From Acetobacter estunensis (GTDB taxonomy: Bacteria; Pseudomonadota; Alphaproteobacteria; Acetobacterales; Acetobacteraceae), in assembly GCF_019083805.1 (NCBI RefSeq), contig NZ_JAHRDV010000006.1, forward strand, positions 183,471-247,470: a stretch of DNA of 64,000 nucleotides. The letters are read 5' to 3'. A program made the position numbers and the translations under genes. The notes under the pieces were generated by a model. It was not told where the DNA came from. It searched no databases and saw only the letters and a program-made list of their open reading frames with translations. Below, piece by piece: positions 17,482 to 27,212 of this stretch; position 1 is the first letter of the stretch; every line of letters begins with the position of its first letter.

Positions 17482-20400
17482 TTACCCCAGCGTCATCAGG
17501 CTCGCATTGCCACCGGCCGCTGTTGTGTTGATGCTGCGAGACTGTTCTTCCAGAACACTCTCAATGGATGGTAACACCTTGCCCGTGAGCCATGCCGGGA
17601 CAATAGGACCGTTTCCATTCGAGAGCGCCTTGCGGGCGGCGCGGAAGGCCTCATTATCTTCCTCACCAAGCAGGATGGCGCAGGGCAGAGTGGTGGCGTC
17701 CACGACTGGGCGGATCGCGCTCCGCAGGCTGTCGGGCAGGGAGACCATCCAGTCCGTCAGTGTGCGTTCAGCCAGCACGAGCGCAGTGTTGCCACCCGCG
17801 AGTGCCAGCGAAATCTGCGCGAACAGTCCGGCGCGTGTCGTGGCCACGCACAGAACATTGCCGCGTGGCGTCAGACGGTAGAGGTTCTGTTCACCCACCG
17901 GACCGGGGAGGATGCGCTCTTCTCCCAGTGGGGATGAGTTCGCACAAGCGGAGGCACTATCAGCGGCGTTTGCTTCCCCTTTGCCGCGTAGCCAGTCGGT
18001 CCACGTCGTCATGGCGGTCGTCGGGGTGTGTTGACCCGCCACGTTCAGGACTGGCGTTTCGCTGAGCAAGCGGCGAAGAATGAGCGGTCCACCGGCCTTC
18101 GGTCCGGTGCCGGACAGGCCCCGACCACCGAAGGGCTGCACGCCCACCACCGCGCCAATGGTATTGCGATTGACGTAGAGATTACCAGCATCGATGCGTG
18201 CCAACACGGTGTTCACCGTGGAATCGAGGCGTGTGTGCAGGCCGAATGTCAGGCCGTAACCCGTGGCGTTGATGTCATGCAGCAGGTCGTCCAGCTTTTC
18301 GCTGCGGTAGCGCAGCACATGCAGGACCGGACCGAATACTTCGGGACCGATCTCGGCAATGCTGTTCACCTCGATCAGCGTCGGGGCGACAAAGCTGCCA
18401 TGGGCGCAGTCTTCGGGCAGGTCGAGAGACAGAATAGACGCGCCGCGGTGACGGAATGCCTCGACATGCGCCGTGATGCCACTTGCGGCTTCTTCTGTGA
18501 TGACAGGACCGACATCGCAGGAGAGTACGGCAGGATTGCCGATGTGCAGTTCCTGCATCGCGCCGCGCAGCATGGTCAGAACACGATCGGCGCAGTCGTC
18601 CTGCACGCACAGGATGCGCAGCGCGGAACAGCGCTGGCCCGCGCTGTCGAACGCGGAAGCGAGAACATCCGCCACGACCTGTTCCGCCAGTGCGGAGGAA
18701 TCCACAATCATGGCGTTCTGGCCACCCGTCTCGGCCACGAACGGCACCGGCTGTCCGGACGCCGTGCGGCGGTCTTCAAGCTGGCGGTTGATGATCTGTG
18801 CCACCGTCGTAGAGCCGGTGAACATTACGCCCATGACACGTGCATCTACCACTGCGGCGGCTCCGATCTCGCCCGCACCCGGAAGCAGGTGCAGCGCGGA
18901 GACGGGAACGCCCGCTTCGTGCAGGATGCCGACGGCAACTGCGGCGATCAGTGGTGTTTCTTCGGCAGGTTTGGCCAGCACGACATTGCCGGCCGCCAGC
19001 GCTGCTGCAATCTGGCCGATGAAGATCGCCAGTGGAAAGTTCCATGGGCTGATACAGGTCACGATGCCCAGTGGCTTGTGAGTCGCATTGTCGAACTCGC
19101 GGGCGACGGTCGCGCCGTAATAACGGAGGAAATCCACGGCTTCGCGCACTTCAGCCACCGAGTTCGGCAGGGATTTGCCTGCCTCACGTCCCAGAAGCGC
19201 CATGAGCAGCGGGTGGCGTTTCTCCAGAAGATCGGCGGCTTTGGCGAGGCTCTCGGCGCGGCGTGCGGGTGGCGTAGCTGCCCAGTCGGCGGCGCCTTTC
19301 TCGGCAGCATCTGCGGCTTTGGTGACGATCTCGGGCGTGGCCCATGTCACGCTGCCCACCACGTCACGGCGGTCGGTTGGGTTGGTGATGGGGATGCCCG
19401 CGCCGGTGGTGGTCTCACCATTGACGATGGGGCCACCTGTCCAGATCTGCGGTGCGGCTGCGATGTGTGTGGCGAGTTCTTCCAGCACGCGGTCATCGGC
19501 CAGATCGAGACCGGCTGAATTGGTGCGTTCGGGGGCGAACAGGTCGGCGGGCTTGCGGATTTCGGTGTGCGGCGCGCCATAGGGTGTGTAGCGACGGGCG
19601 ACATCAATCGGGTTTTCGATCAGAGAGGTCAGCAGAATGCTGCCGTCACCGATCTGGTTCACGAAGGAGGAGTTTGCCCCGTTTTCCAGCAGACGGCGCA
19701 CCAGATAGGCCAGCAGCGTCTCATGCGTGCCGACAGGGGCATAGATGCGTGCCGGACGGTTGAGCTTTTCGGGCCCGACCACCTGTTTGTAGAGGGTCTC
19801 GCCCATGCCGTGCAGACACTGAAACTCGTAGGAACCAACTTCGAAGTTCGGCCCGGCCAGCGTGTAGATGGTGGCCAGCGTGCGGGCGTTGTGGGTGGCG
19901 AACTGCGGGAAGATCACGTCGCGCGCGGCCAGCAACTTGCGGGCGCAGGCGATGTAGCTGATGTCGGTGTGACATTTGCGGGTATAGACGGGGAAATCCG
20001 TCATGCCCTCAACCTGTGACTTCTTGATTTCGCTGTCCCAGTAAGCTCCTTTCACCAGACGCACCATAATGCGGCGTTCGGTGCGGCGCGCAAGGTCGCT
20101 GATGAAATCCAACGCATACGGCGCGCGCTTGCCATAAGCCTGCACCACGAAACCAATGCCGTTCCAGCCTTCCAACCCCGGCGTGTGGCACAGGGCTTCA
20201 AGCAGATCGAGTGAGAGGTCGAGGCGCTCGGTTTCCTCGGCATCGATGTTGATGCCGATGTCATAGGAGCGGGCGAGCAGCGTCAGATCCTGCACGACAG
20301 ACAGCAGTTCCGTCATCACGCGGTCGCGCTGGGCGCGGACATAACGGGGGTGCAGGGCGGACAGCTTGATGGAGATGCCGGGGCGCTCATAGACATTGGC

Positions 20401-21117
20401 GCCCTTGGCGGTGCTGCCGATGGCGTGAATGGCGTTGATGTAGTCCTGCCGATAGCGGGCCGCGTCCTGCGCGGTGAAGGCGGCCTCTCCCAGCATGTCA
20501 TAAGAATAGGAGAAGCCGAGGGCTTCGAGTTTTGCGCTGTTCTTGCGGGCCTGTTCGATGGTCTGGCCAAGGACGAACTGCTCGCCCATCAGGCGCATGG
20601 CGGCGTCCACGGCTTTGCGCACGACCGGCATGGAACTGCGCTCGACGAAATTCATCAGTGCGCCGGTCAGTTTCTTTTCATCGTGATCGCCGATGATGCG
20701 GCCCGTCAGCGCTAGTCCCCAGGCAGCGGCGTTGGCGAACATGGGCTTGCCGCGTCCGACATGGGCCAGCCAGTCGCTCTCACCGATCTTGTCGTGGATC
20801 AGCGCGTCACGGGTGGCCACATCGGGGATACGCAGCAGGGCTTCGGCCATGCACATCAGGGCCACGCCTTCGGCAGAGGAGAGCGAGAACTCCTGCACCA
20901 GTGTTTCCACCAGCCCCGGATTGCGGCGCGCACGCAGGGCTTCGGCCAGCCGGGTGGCCACAGTGGCGGTGGCGCGCTCTTCCTCGTTCGAGAGAGTGGC
21001 CGCGGGTGTCAGCTTTTCCACGCACTCGGCTTCGGGTGTGCGGAAAGCCTCGACAATCGCTTGGCGCAGGGGCGAGCGGGAGGAGAAATCAGGCGAAGAC
21101 GTGACGGTGGAGAGCAT
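17482..21117 (-). CDS. putA: Bifunctional proline dehydrogenase / P5C dehydrogenase
   Basis: A 1211-residue PutA that converts proline to glutamate in two steps. The proline dehydrogenase barrel covers about residues 170-470 (ISIKLSALHPRYVRAQRD, NIDAEETERLDLSLDLLEAL, RRIMVRLVKGAYWDSEIK), the P5C dehydrogenase domain about 550-1030 with TCISPWNFPLAIF and the catalytic C830 in DSAGQRCSALRIL. The remaining C-terminal part is an ALDH-like tail. The N-terminal ribbon-helix-helix DNA-binding domain of trifunctional E. coli-type PutA is missing, so it cannot repress its own gene; the divergent GntR gene is a candidate regulator. It is a peripheral membrane flavoprotein passing electrons to ubiquinone. 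Confidence 0.96.
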   Translation of the reverse strand: MLSTVTSSPDFSSRSPLRQAIVEAFRTPEAECVEKLTPAATLSNEEERATATVATRLAEALRARRNPGLVETLVQEFSLSSAEGVALMCMAEALLRIPDVATRDALIHDKIGESDWLAHVGRGKPMFANAAAWGLALTGRIIGDHDEKKLTGALMNFVERSSMPVVRKAVDAAMRLMGEQFVLGQTIEQARKNSAKLEALGFSYSYDMLGEAAFTAQDAARYRQDYINAIHAIGSTAKGANVYERPGISIKLSALHPRYVRAQRDRVMTELLSVVQDLTLLARSYDIGINIDAEETERLDLSLDLLEALCHTPGLEGWNGIGFVVQAYGKRAPYALDFISDLARRTERRIMVRLVKGAYWDSEIKKSQVEGMTDFPVYTRKCHTDISYIACARKLLAARDVIFPQFATHNARTLATIYTLAGPNFEVGSYEFQCLHGMGETLYKQVVGPEKLNRPARIYAPVGTHETLLAYLVRRLLENGANSSFVNQIGDGSILLTSLIENPIDVARRYTPYGAPHTEIRKPADLFAPERTNSAGLDLADDRVLEELATHIAAAPQIWTGGPIVNGETTTGAGIPITNPTDRRDVVGSVTWATPEIVTKAADAAEKGAADWAATPPARRAESLAKAADLLEKRHPLLMALLGREAGKSLPNSVAEVREAVDFLRYYGATVAREFDNATHKPLGIVTCISPWNFPLAIFIGQIAAALAAGNVVLAKPAEETPLIAAVAVGILHEAGVPVSALHLLPGAGEIGAAAVVDARVMGVMFTGSTTVAQIINRQLEDRRTASGQPVPFVAETGGQNAMIVDSSALAEQVVADVLASAFDSAGQRCSALRILCVQDDCADRVLTMLRGAMQELHIGNPAVLSCDVGPVITEEAASGITAHVEAFRHRGASILSLDLPEDCAHGSFVAPTLIEVNSIAEIGPEVFGPVLHVLRYRSEKLDDLLHDINATGYGLTFGLHTRLDSTVNTVLARIDAGNLYVNRNTIGAVVGVQPFGGRGLSGTGPKAGGPLILRRLLSETPVLNVAGQHTPTTAMTTWTDWLRGKGEANAADSASACANSSPLGEERILPGPVGEQNLYRLTPRGNVLCVATTRAGLFAQISLALAGGNTALVLAERTLTDWMVSLPDSLRSAIRPVVDATTLPCAILLGEEDNEAFRAARKALSNGNGPIVPAWLTGKVLPSIESVLEEQSRSINTTAAGGNASLMTLG

Positions 21118-21420
21118 GGGCGTGCGTTCCGAAAAGCCGGTCCGGTCCTCGCGCCGAGGGGACGGGCAACTGGTTCCGATATCACAATGACTTTCGTCTC
21201 ATGTCATGGAAATATATTATCTGCAAGATGTTATATTATAGATGATGTGAATGAGCCTCATACTGGAAACCATAAGATGGGGCAGGCAGGTTTGTCGGCA
21301 GGCTCATGAGTATATTCCAATGGGAGTATGCCCCCGATTGTGAGGGCTGCTTGCTCCTTGAGGCGGGAGGCTTACTATCGGGCTTCCCTCTTTTGCCCGA
21401 ACAACGACTGGAACGCGGTC
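21118..21420. other. Divergent control region between putA and the GntR regulator
   Basis: About 300 bases without a gene. The part nearest putA (21195-21250) is AT-rich with ATATATTATCTG and GTTATATTATAG and probably holds the promoter elements. GAGCCT (near 21252) and AGGCTC (near 21300) form a spaced inverted repeat. A perfect GntR-type TNGTNNNACNA operator was not found by eye. Confidence 0.45.
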
Positions 21421-22140
21421 ATGTTGCCCTCCACCCTCTTTTCCCGTGCTGCGGCAATCGGTCATGGCACGGCGGCGGAGACGATCTGTAACGCTCTGCG
21501 TAGCGCTATTAGTGAGAACATGTTGCCAGCAGGGCAGGCCTTGCCGCAGGCCGAACTGGCCAATGGATTCGGTGTGAGCATCATTCCCGTGCGTGAAGCG
21601 CTCAAGCGTCTGGAGGCTGAAGGGTTTGTTATCAGTCCACCCAATCGCGGTGCGATGGTGCTGGGAATGAACGAGGCCGATATCGAGGAATACTCGCGCA
21701 TCCGCGCGCTACTGGAAGAGCAGGCGGCGGCCGATGGCGTGCGCAACATGACACGCGTGCAACTGGCTCAGGTGGAAGACGCCTATGAGGCGTTTGTCGA
21801 GGGCGTGGCGGCCGCCGACGGACAGAGGCGTTCCGGCGCGCTGAACCGGGCGTTTCACAATGCGATCTATGTGGCGGCGGGGCGACCGCGTCTGTTCGAG
21901 ATGATCGATGACCTGCACACCCGGCTCGACCGTTACATTCGCGGCCATCTGGTGATCGAAGGGCGCAAGGAGGTCACGGATCGGGAACACAAGGCCATTC
22001 TGGACGCCTGCCGTGCCCGCGATGCGGATCTGTGCGCCCGCCTGACACGCGAGCACATCCTTGAAGCGGCGGCAGTCTCCATAGAGGTGATGCGCCGCCC
22101 CAAGAAGAAAGCAGATCGCACCCGTTCGATCAGGGGGTAG
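21421..22140 (+). CDS. GntR-family regulator with FCD ligand-binding domain
   Basis: A 239-residue regulator of the FadR subfamily. The winged helix-turn-helix is at about residues 15-80 (GQALPQAELANGFGVSIIPVREALKRLEAEGFVISPPNRGAMV) and the all-helical FCD domain follows at 90-225 with the metal-ligand type residues in LNRAFHNAIYVAAG and DREHKAILDACRARD. It is transcribed divergently from putA, which lacks its own DNA-binding domain, so it may control proline use; the ligand is unknown. ATG 21421 was chosen as the start of family similarity. The stop overlaps the end of the convergent TPR gene by 11 bases. Confidence 0.9.
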   Translation: MLPSTLFSRAAAIGHGTAAETICNALRSAISENMLPAGQALPQAELANGFGVSIIPVREALKRLEAEGFVISPPNRGAMVLGMNEADIEEYSRIRALLEEQAAADGVRNMTRVQLAQVEDAYEAFVEGVAAADGQRRSGALNRAFHNAIYVAAGRPRLFEMIDDLHTRLDRYIRGHLVIEGRKEVTDREHKAILDACRARDADLCARLTREHILEAAAVSIEVMRRPKKKADRTRSIRG

Positions 22141-23917
22141 CTGGCACGTCCTGAATGGAGAGCTTCGCTTCCGAACCAGCCGTTTTGGCGAAATCCAAGG
22201 CCGTATTGATACGGGCCAGATCATCCGGCTCGGGCTTAAGGCCGAGTGCTACGTTCCACTGGTCGATGGCTTCGGTGTGGCGGCCAAGATTCCAGTAAGC
22301 GACGCCAAGGTGATAGTTCACCTCCGGATCGAGCGGCGTTTCCTCGGCGGCATGTTCCAGAAGGTCGGTGCCGCGCTTGAGATCGCCCGAGCGGATGAAG
22401 GCCCAGCCGAGACTGTCGCGGATGGCGGCATCTTCGGGGTCCAGTTCAAGGGCGTGTTCGAGAAGTTGCGTGGCGTCTTTCAGGTGCTGGCCGCGCTGGA
22501 CCCAGCCATAGCCAAGAAAATTGAGGACGATCGGCTCGTCGGGCACCATCTTGCGGGCTTCCTGAATGTCGGCTTCGGCCTTGGGCCAGTTGCCGGTGCG
22601 CTCATAGGCGGCAGCACGCTCGAACAGGAGGCTCCAGTCGAGGGCATGACTGGTACGGGCATTGGCGATGGCCTTGTCGAACGCCGTGATCGCGCCCCTG
22701 TAATCCTTGGTCTCGAACAGCAATGTGCCAAGCGCGCGAATGGGCAGCACGAGATCCGGCGCATCGTGTGCGAGGCCTTCCAAAATCGTCCGGGCGTCGT
22801 TGCGATCTCCTGCGCGATCTTCGAGCAGGGCGAGGCGGAAGCGGGCGACGCGGGCCAGGGGGTCGGTGGGGGACACGACCCGCAATGTGGCGATGGCGAC
22901 ATCGGGATGGTCCATCGAGTCTTCGATCTCGGACAGCATCAGCCGGGCCACGGCCAGCGATGGATCGAGTGTGAGCGCCATGCGCAGCATCATGGCGGAG
23001 GCGATGTTCATCTGCTGCATGCCGTTGGTGTCGGAAGCGTGTAGCGCCTGCTGACGCAGGATATAGGCCACAAGAATATAGGCATGCGCGACGCCATCCT
23101 TGGCGGATGCGACAGGCGCCGTGTCCAGCGTGGCCTGCATTTCCGGTTCCGCGAGGGAAAGAACGGGATCGCGGCGGATGGCGTTGCGCATCAGATCCCG
23201 GGCTTCGGTCTGGTGCCCGCTCTGCCAGAGCCAGTTGGCGCGCGCGCGGACTAGCAGCAGATCGCCACCCTGAAGCAATGTGTTCGCCCGCTCATAGAAC
23301 TGTCCGGCCAGTTGGTTTTTGCCCGCCAGTGAGGCGATGAGACCGGCATGGCCGAGATAGAAGGGAGAGGCGGGGGAGCTTGTGCTGGGCGGAGACGTCA
23401 GCAGGCGCAGCGCGTCATCGTATTTTTTTTCGCCAGTGAGACACCACGCCTGAAGAAGCGGAGCCAGAATGCGGGTGAGGGCATCGGCAGGGACGGAGCG
23501 ATAGGCTTCCGCCGCGTCCTGCCAGCGCTCATGAAGCACGGCGTCATTGCCCAACACGAAAGCCGTGATGATGGTTCGGCCACCGGGAAGGCGTGCGGTA
23601 CGTCGTGCGAGTTCAACAGCTTCGGGACTGCCGGCGAGCGCGGCCTGCGAGAAAGCCTGGCGCAGCAGTTCGGTGTTGTTCGGATCTGTTTTCAGCGCGT
23701 CGGTGTAAGCGCGTGCAGCCGTGGCATAATCATCAGCGCGGGCGGCGAGGAGACCGGTCAGAAAAGCAGGTGCGTCCACCGGAAAGGGCACTTCGGGAAG
23801 GTTTGTCGTGGTGGCGGTCTTGCCCGTGGTGGTCGGGGCAGCGTGTCCGGCGGCGAGTGCGGTGCTGGACAGGAGGGAGGCCAGCAACAGGACAGGCAGG
23901 ACCGGACGGCTTGGCAT
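22130..23917 (-). CDS. Secreted tetratricopeptide-repeat protein
   Basis: A 595-residue protein with an N-terminal signal peptide (MPSRPVLPVLLLASLLSSTALA, cleavage after ALA or AAGHA), so it acts in the periplasm or at the outer membrane. The rest is helical repeats: TPR units are clear at about 45-110 (DDYATAARAYTDALKTDPNNTELLR) and at 390-560 (YRGAITAFDKAIANA, WPKAEADIQEARKMVPDEP, LKDATQLLEHALELDPEDAAIRDSLGWAFIRSGD, TEAIDQWNVALGLKPEPDDLARI). Such proteins are scaffolds, for example in cell-wall or outer-membrane assembly; no specific partner is shown. It converges with, and overlaps, the GntR gene. Confidence 0.85.
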   Translation of the reverse strand: MPSRPVLPVLLLASLLSSTALAAGHAAPTTTGKTATTTNLPEVPFPVDAPAFLTGLLAARADDYATAARAYTDALKTDPNNTELLRQAFSQAALAGSPEAVELARRTARLPGGRTIITAFVLGNDAVLHERWQDAAEAYRSVPADALTRILAPLLQAWCLTGEKKYDDALRLLTSPPSTSSPASPFYLGHAGLIASLAGKNQLAGQFYERANTLLQGGDLLLVRARANWLWQSGHQTEARDLMRNAIRRDPVLSLAEPEMQATLDTAPVASAKDGVAHAYILVAYILRQQALHASDTNGMQQMNIASAMMLRMALTLDPSLAVARLMLSEIEDSMDHPDVAIATLRVVSPTDPLARVARFRLALLEDRAGDRNDARTILEGLAHDAPDLVLPIRALGTLLFETKDYRGAITAFDKAIANARTSHALDWSLLFERAAAYERTGNWPKAEADIQEARKMVPDEPIVLNFLGYGWVQRGQHLKDATQLLEHALELDPEDAAIRDSLGWAFIRSGDLKRGTDLLEHAAEETPLDPEVNYHLGVAYWNLGRHTEAIDQWNVALGLKPEPDDLARINTALDFAKTAGSEAKLSIQDVPATP

Positions 23918-24091
23918 GATGATACGGTACCCTATGAATAAGCGGCTCGACGATGGCGCGTGACCCTGCGGGCGGAGCGTCGGGCAGGTGTAACCCGTGT
24001 GGCGTGATCGGCCAAACGCCGTCTGTGGATCGTTGGAGATGGCGGTGGGGCTGGGCGGAAGGTGGCCGGGAGTGAGCAGGCAGAGAGGCGG

Positions 24092-24943
24092 ATGCGCGTG
24101 GATGTGACGGAAAGTGGCGCGATGGCGGCCCTGCTGCGACTCCAGATGGAGTGGGGCGTGGATGTCCTTGTGGACGAGCAGCCGCAGGACCGGTTCGCCC
24201 AGTCACGCGAGGAGCGAGAACGTTCGCTCCCTGTCGATGCGCAGCCGCAGGGCGAACAGGTGCCCGCGCGTCCCGCTGCACGTCCGCCGCAGGCGCCCCT
24301 TCCTGTAGCGCAGTCCGTGCCCGATCTTGGATTCCTGCGCGGGTTGGAGACGGTGGACGCGTTGGCGGCGGCCATTGACGGTTTTTCCGGGTGCAGTCTG
24401 CGCAGCACGGCGACGACGACTGTTCTGCCGCGTGGTCCGGTGGGCGCGCGGGTGATGGTGATCGGAGACACGCCCGATGAGGATGAGGACCGCAGTGGAA
24501 TCCCGTTCTCAGGCGTAGGGGGGCAGTATCTCGACCGGATGCTGGCGTCGATCGGGCTGACGCGGAAGGAACTGGTCGTGGCGTCCGCGATTCCGTGGCG
24601 TCCACCAGGAGGCCGACCGCCTTCTCCCGCGGAGGTTGCGGTCTGTCTGCCTCTGCTTCTTGCGAGCATCTCCCTCTTCCGCCCGCAACGCCTGTTATTA
24701 TGCGGAGGGCTCGCGGTGCGGATGATGTTCGGGAGTCAGGCCAATCCGCTCAGGTTGCGGGGGAAGTGGCGTGACACGCAGTGGGACACGACATGGGGGC
24801 CTCAGAGGCCCGCTCTGGCCATGCGGCACCCTCTCCAGTTGCGCGCGGGCGCGCGGGCTCGCCGGGAGATATGGCACGATTTGTTGTTGTTGTCTGTCAC
24901 ACTTGATGATGAAGCGGGGATAACAAGCGTAATGGCAGAATAA
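24092..24943 (+). CDS. Uracil-DNA glycosylase superfamily protein (family 4-like, diverged)
   Basis: A 283-residue protein with the layout of family-4 uracil-DNA glycosylases: LLRLQMEWGVD near the start, motif A VMVIGDTPDEDEDRSGIPFSGVGG where the family has GEAPGxxEDxxGxPFVGxxG, then PWRPPGGRPPSPAEVAVCLPLL and, near the C-terminus, MRHPLQLR in place of the usual THPAxLLR. The enzyme would remove uracil from DNA. The cysteines that hold the 4Fe-4S cluster in thermophile enzymes are only partly present (GCSLRSTATT and VCLPLL), which is common in alphaproteobacteria, but the E-to-D change in motif A is not. GTG 24062 or ATG 24122 are alternative starts; ATG 24092 was chosen. Confidence 0.8.
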   Translation: MRVDVTESGAMAALLRLQMEWGVDVLVDEQPQDRFAQSREERERSLPVDAQPQGEQVPARPAARPPQAPLPVAQSVPDLGFLRGLETVDALAAAIDGFSGCSLRSTATTTVLPRGPVGARVMVIGDTPDEDEDRSGIPFSGVGGQYLDRMLASIGLTRKELVVASAIPWRPPGGRPPSPAEVAVCLPLLLASISLFRPQRLLLCGGLAVRMMFGSQANPLRLRGKWRDTQWDTTWGPQRPALAMRHPLQLRAGARARREIWHDLLLLSVTLDDEAGITSVMAE

Positions 24944-25106
24944 TGGCAGCGAGAGCACTGGAATAGACTGTAATGTTACAGGCGGTTTCGGGGGATGAGA
25001 TGAGTGTAAATTCAAGGCTCTGTACCGCGATTTCCCATGGCTTCGTTTCTGGTGATTTGCATAAAGCTTGCCTTTTGGAATGGGAACTTATAGACCGCCG
25101 TCCACC

Positions 25107-27098
25107 ATGCGAGCCATCGGACAAATATCCAATTCCATTGCCGCCCGGTTTATGCTGGCTGGCGCTGCGCTTCTGACAGGCGCTTCCTTTACGGGGGCGC
25201 GACCGGCGAGCGCTGCGGCCCCGGCAGGCGAAGACGATGCGTCGCGTCCCTTCAGTGGGGAACAGCGTGGCTACAGCGAAGAGCAGGACACCGGTCGTGG
25301 CGGTGAAGAAGTGGCCATGGCCGTGGCGCGTCCTTCCGTCGATGGGACGGGAGAAGACAGCGGCGTGGCTTTGCCGCGTCCGCTCACTTCTGAAATGGCG
25401 ACGCTCGTGCGGTCGATCTTCCGCCTTCAGAGACAAGGTGCTTTTGCCGAGGCCTTGACCAGCACGACCCGTCTGACGGACACGACGCTGCTGGCCGATG
25501 TGCTGGCCGAGCGTTATCTTAATCCTTCCTATCACCCCACGGGTGCCGAACTGCGTCGCTGGCTGCATGCCCATGCAGACATGGCTGACGCCCCGGCGAT
25601 CTTCAGCCGTCTGTCCATTTTGACGGACAAGGCGTCCCTGCCACCCGCGCCCGCACTGGCGATGCTAGGAGGCGCGCGTGCTGGAATCGGAGGAAATTCC
25701 GCCCGTAGTTTTGTACGCAACGCGCTTCTGGACCGTACGGTGCAGGAACGGGCCGCCCTTGGTGTGAAGGGCGCGCAGAGCGCTCTGCATCTGATTGCTG
25801 TGACACCGGGCATGACGCCGTCTTACGCCGCGCAGCTTGGTGGGGAGATTGCACAGCTTCTTCTCAGTCAGGGTGAGGCGCAGGAGGCGCTTCACATTGG
25901 GCGGGATGCTTTTGCACGCGGCCACCGCGATGTGGCTCTGCCGGCTTACGTGGCTGGGCTTGCGGCGTGGACGCTCGACCGCAAAGCGGAGGCTGTGGCG
26001 CTGTTCGAGGATGTTTCGCGCGCCGCGCAGGCTACGCCGGAACTGATTTCGGCCGCCAGTTTCTGGGCTGCGCGCGGTCATCGGGAACTTGGGGAAGGCG
26101 GCGCGATCCGTCCCTGGCTGCAACGCGCTCTTGCCGCGCCCGGGAGTTTTTACGGCCTTCTGGCGCGTCGTCTGCTCGATCGTCATCCCCGTCATGTGGC
26201 GCGTCAGCCTGAGGTGGAAGAGGCGGTACTGGAAGTGGCGACGGAAGCGGCGCCATCCGAACCGGTGCTGACGGAAATCGATGTCGAAGCCGTGGGCGCT
26301 ACCGATGTCGGACCGCGTGTGTTCGCTCTTCTTCAGGTGGGAGAACAGGAGCGCGCTGAGCGGGCTCTGCGGCGTTACTGGCCGCGTATCACCGGGGATG
26401 TCGCGCTGGCGCGCTCGTTCCAGCTTGTGGCTCAGGCGGCGGGACTGAACGATCTGGCGCTGGAGATGGCGGATTCCATTCATTCGATGGAGCAGGCTTC
26501 CGGGCGTCATGGCGAGAACCTGCCGCTTCCCGCCCTGCATCCGCGCCATGGCTTCACCATGGATCCGGCGCTCGTTTATGCGCTCACGCGGCTGGAATCG
26601 AACTTCGACGCAGGCGCTGTCTCGGGTGCCGGGGCTCATGGTCTGATGCAGCTTCGTCCGCTGACAGCGGATTTCGTGACCGGTCAGGCTCAGCGTTTCG
26701 TGGCGATGCCTCAGGCGTTGCACGATCCGGCGCTCAATCTTGAGATCGGTCAGCGCTATGTGCGGTATCTGGCGCATGCCACCACGGTAGCTACTGCCGC
26801 TCCCGCAGGCGGTGATCTGATCCGTTTGCTGGCCAGCTACAACGCTGGCCCCAATGCGATTGCGCATTGGGAAGCCAGCACGGGCGTGGCCGAGGACCCG
26901 CTGCTCTATATCGAGCGTCTGCCCAACACCGAAACCCGCGCCTATGTCACGCAGGCATTTTCCTATCTCTGGACCTACGCGGACCGACTGGACCTGCCTA
27001 CGCCTTCGCTGGAGGCGCTGGCGGAAGGTGACTGGCCGGCTTTCGGTCCCGAACTTGAACTGGCCAGCTCCCGCAGGACGCCCCGCGTCATCCACTGA
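25107..27098 (+). CDS. Soluble lytic murein transglycosylase
   Basis: A 663-residue secreted enzyme that cleaves peptidoglycan between MurNAc and GlcNAc, leaving 1,6-anhydro-MurNAc. A signal peptide is visible (IAARFMLAGAALLTGASFTGARPASA). Residues 100-460 form an alpha-helical superhelix as in Slt70, and the C-terminal SLT domain (about 475-640) holds the catalytic E497 in LTRLESNFDAGAVSGAGAHGLMQLRP, and further LLASYNAGPNAIAHW. Start ATG 25107 was chosen because the signal peptide follows it directly; longer starts up to 25068 are less likely. It precedes the cytochrome P450 gene by 114 bases. Confidence 0.93.
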   Translation: MRAIGQISNSIAARFMLAGAALLTGASFTGARPASAAAPAGEDDASRPFSGEQRGYSEEQDTGRGGEEVAMAVARPSVDGTGEDSGVALPRPLTSEMATLVRSIFRLQRQGAFAEALTSTTRLTDTTLLADVLAERYLNPSYHPTGAELRRWLHAHADMADAPAIFSRLSILTDKASLPPAPALAMLGGARAGIGGNSARSFVRNALLDRTVQERAALGVKGAQSALHLIAVTPGMTPSYAAQLGGEIAQLLLSQGEAQEALHIGRDAFARGHRDVALPAYVAGLAAWTLDRKAEAVALFEDVSRAAQATPELISAASFWAARGHRELGEGGAIRPWLQRALAAPGSFYGLLARRLLDRHPRHVARQPEVEEAVLEVATEAAPSEPVLTEIDVEAVGATDVGPRVFALLQVGEQERAERALRRYWPRITGDVALARSFQLVAQAAGLNDLALEMADSIHSMEQASGRHGENLPLPALHPRHGFTMDPALVYALTRLESNFDAGAVSGAGAHGLMQLRPLTADFVTGQAQRFVAMPQALHDPALNLEIGQRYVRYLAHATTVATAAPAGGDLIRLLASYNAGPNAIAHWEASTGVAEDPLLYIERLPNTETRAYVTQAFSYLWTYADRLDLPTPSLEALAEGDWPAFGPELELASSRRTPRVIH

Positions 27099-27212
27099 CG
27101 CCGCCACCTGGTGTCGGCCGGGATTCACCGTTCTGTCATGTGACAAAGAGAGAGCTGCCAGCCCGTGCGTGCGATTCTCGTGCGTGTCTAGGCGCAGTAT
27201 CCTCTTGTCATT

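Noticed and set aside
18028..19518. A 496-codon open frame on the plus strand inside putA
   Set aside because: Antisense to the P5C dehydrogenase domain; no known domain, many Arg/Gly/His, no ribosome site.
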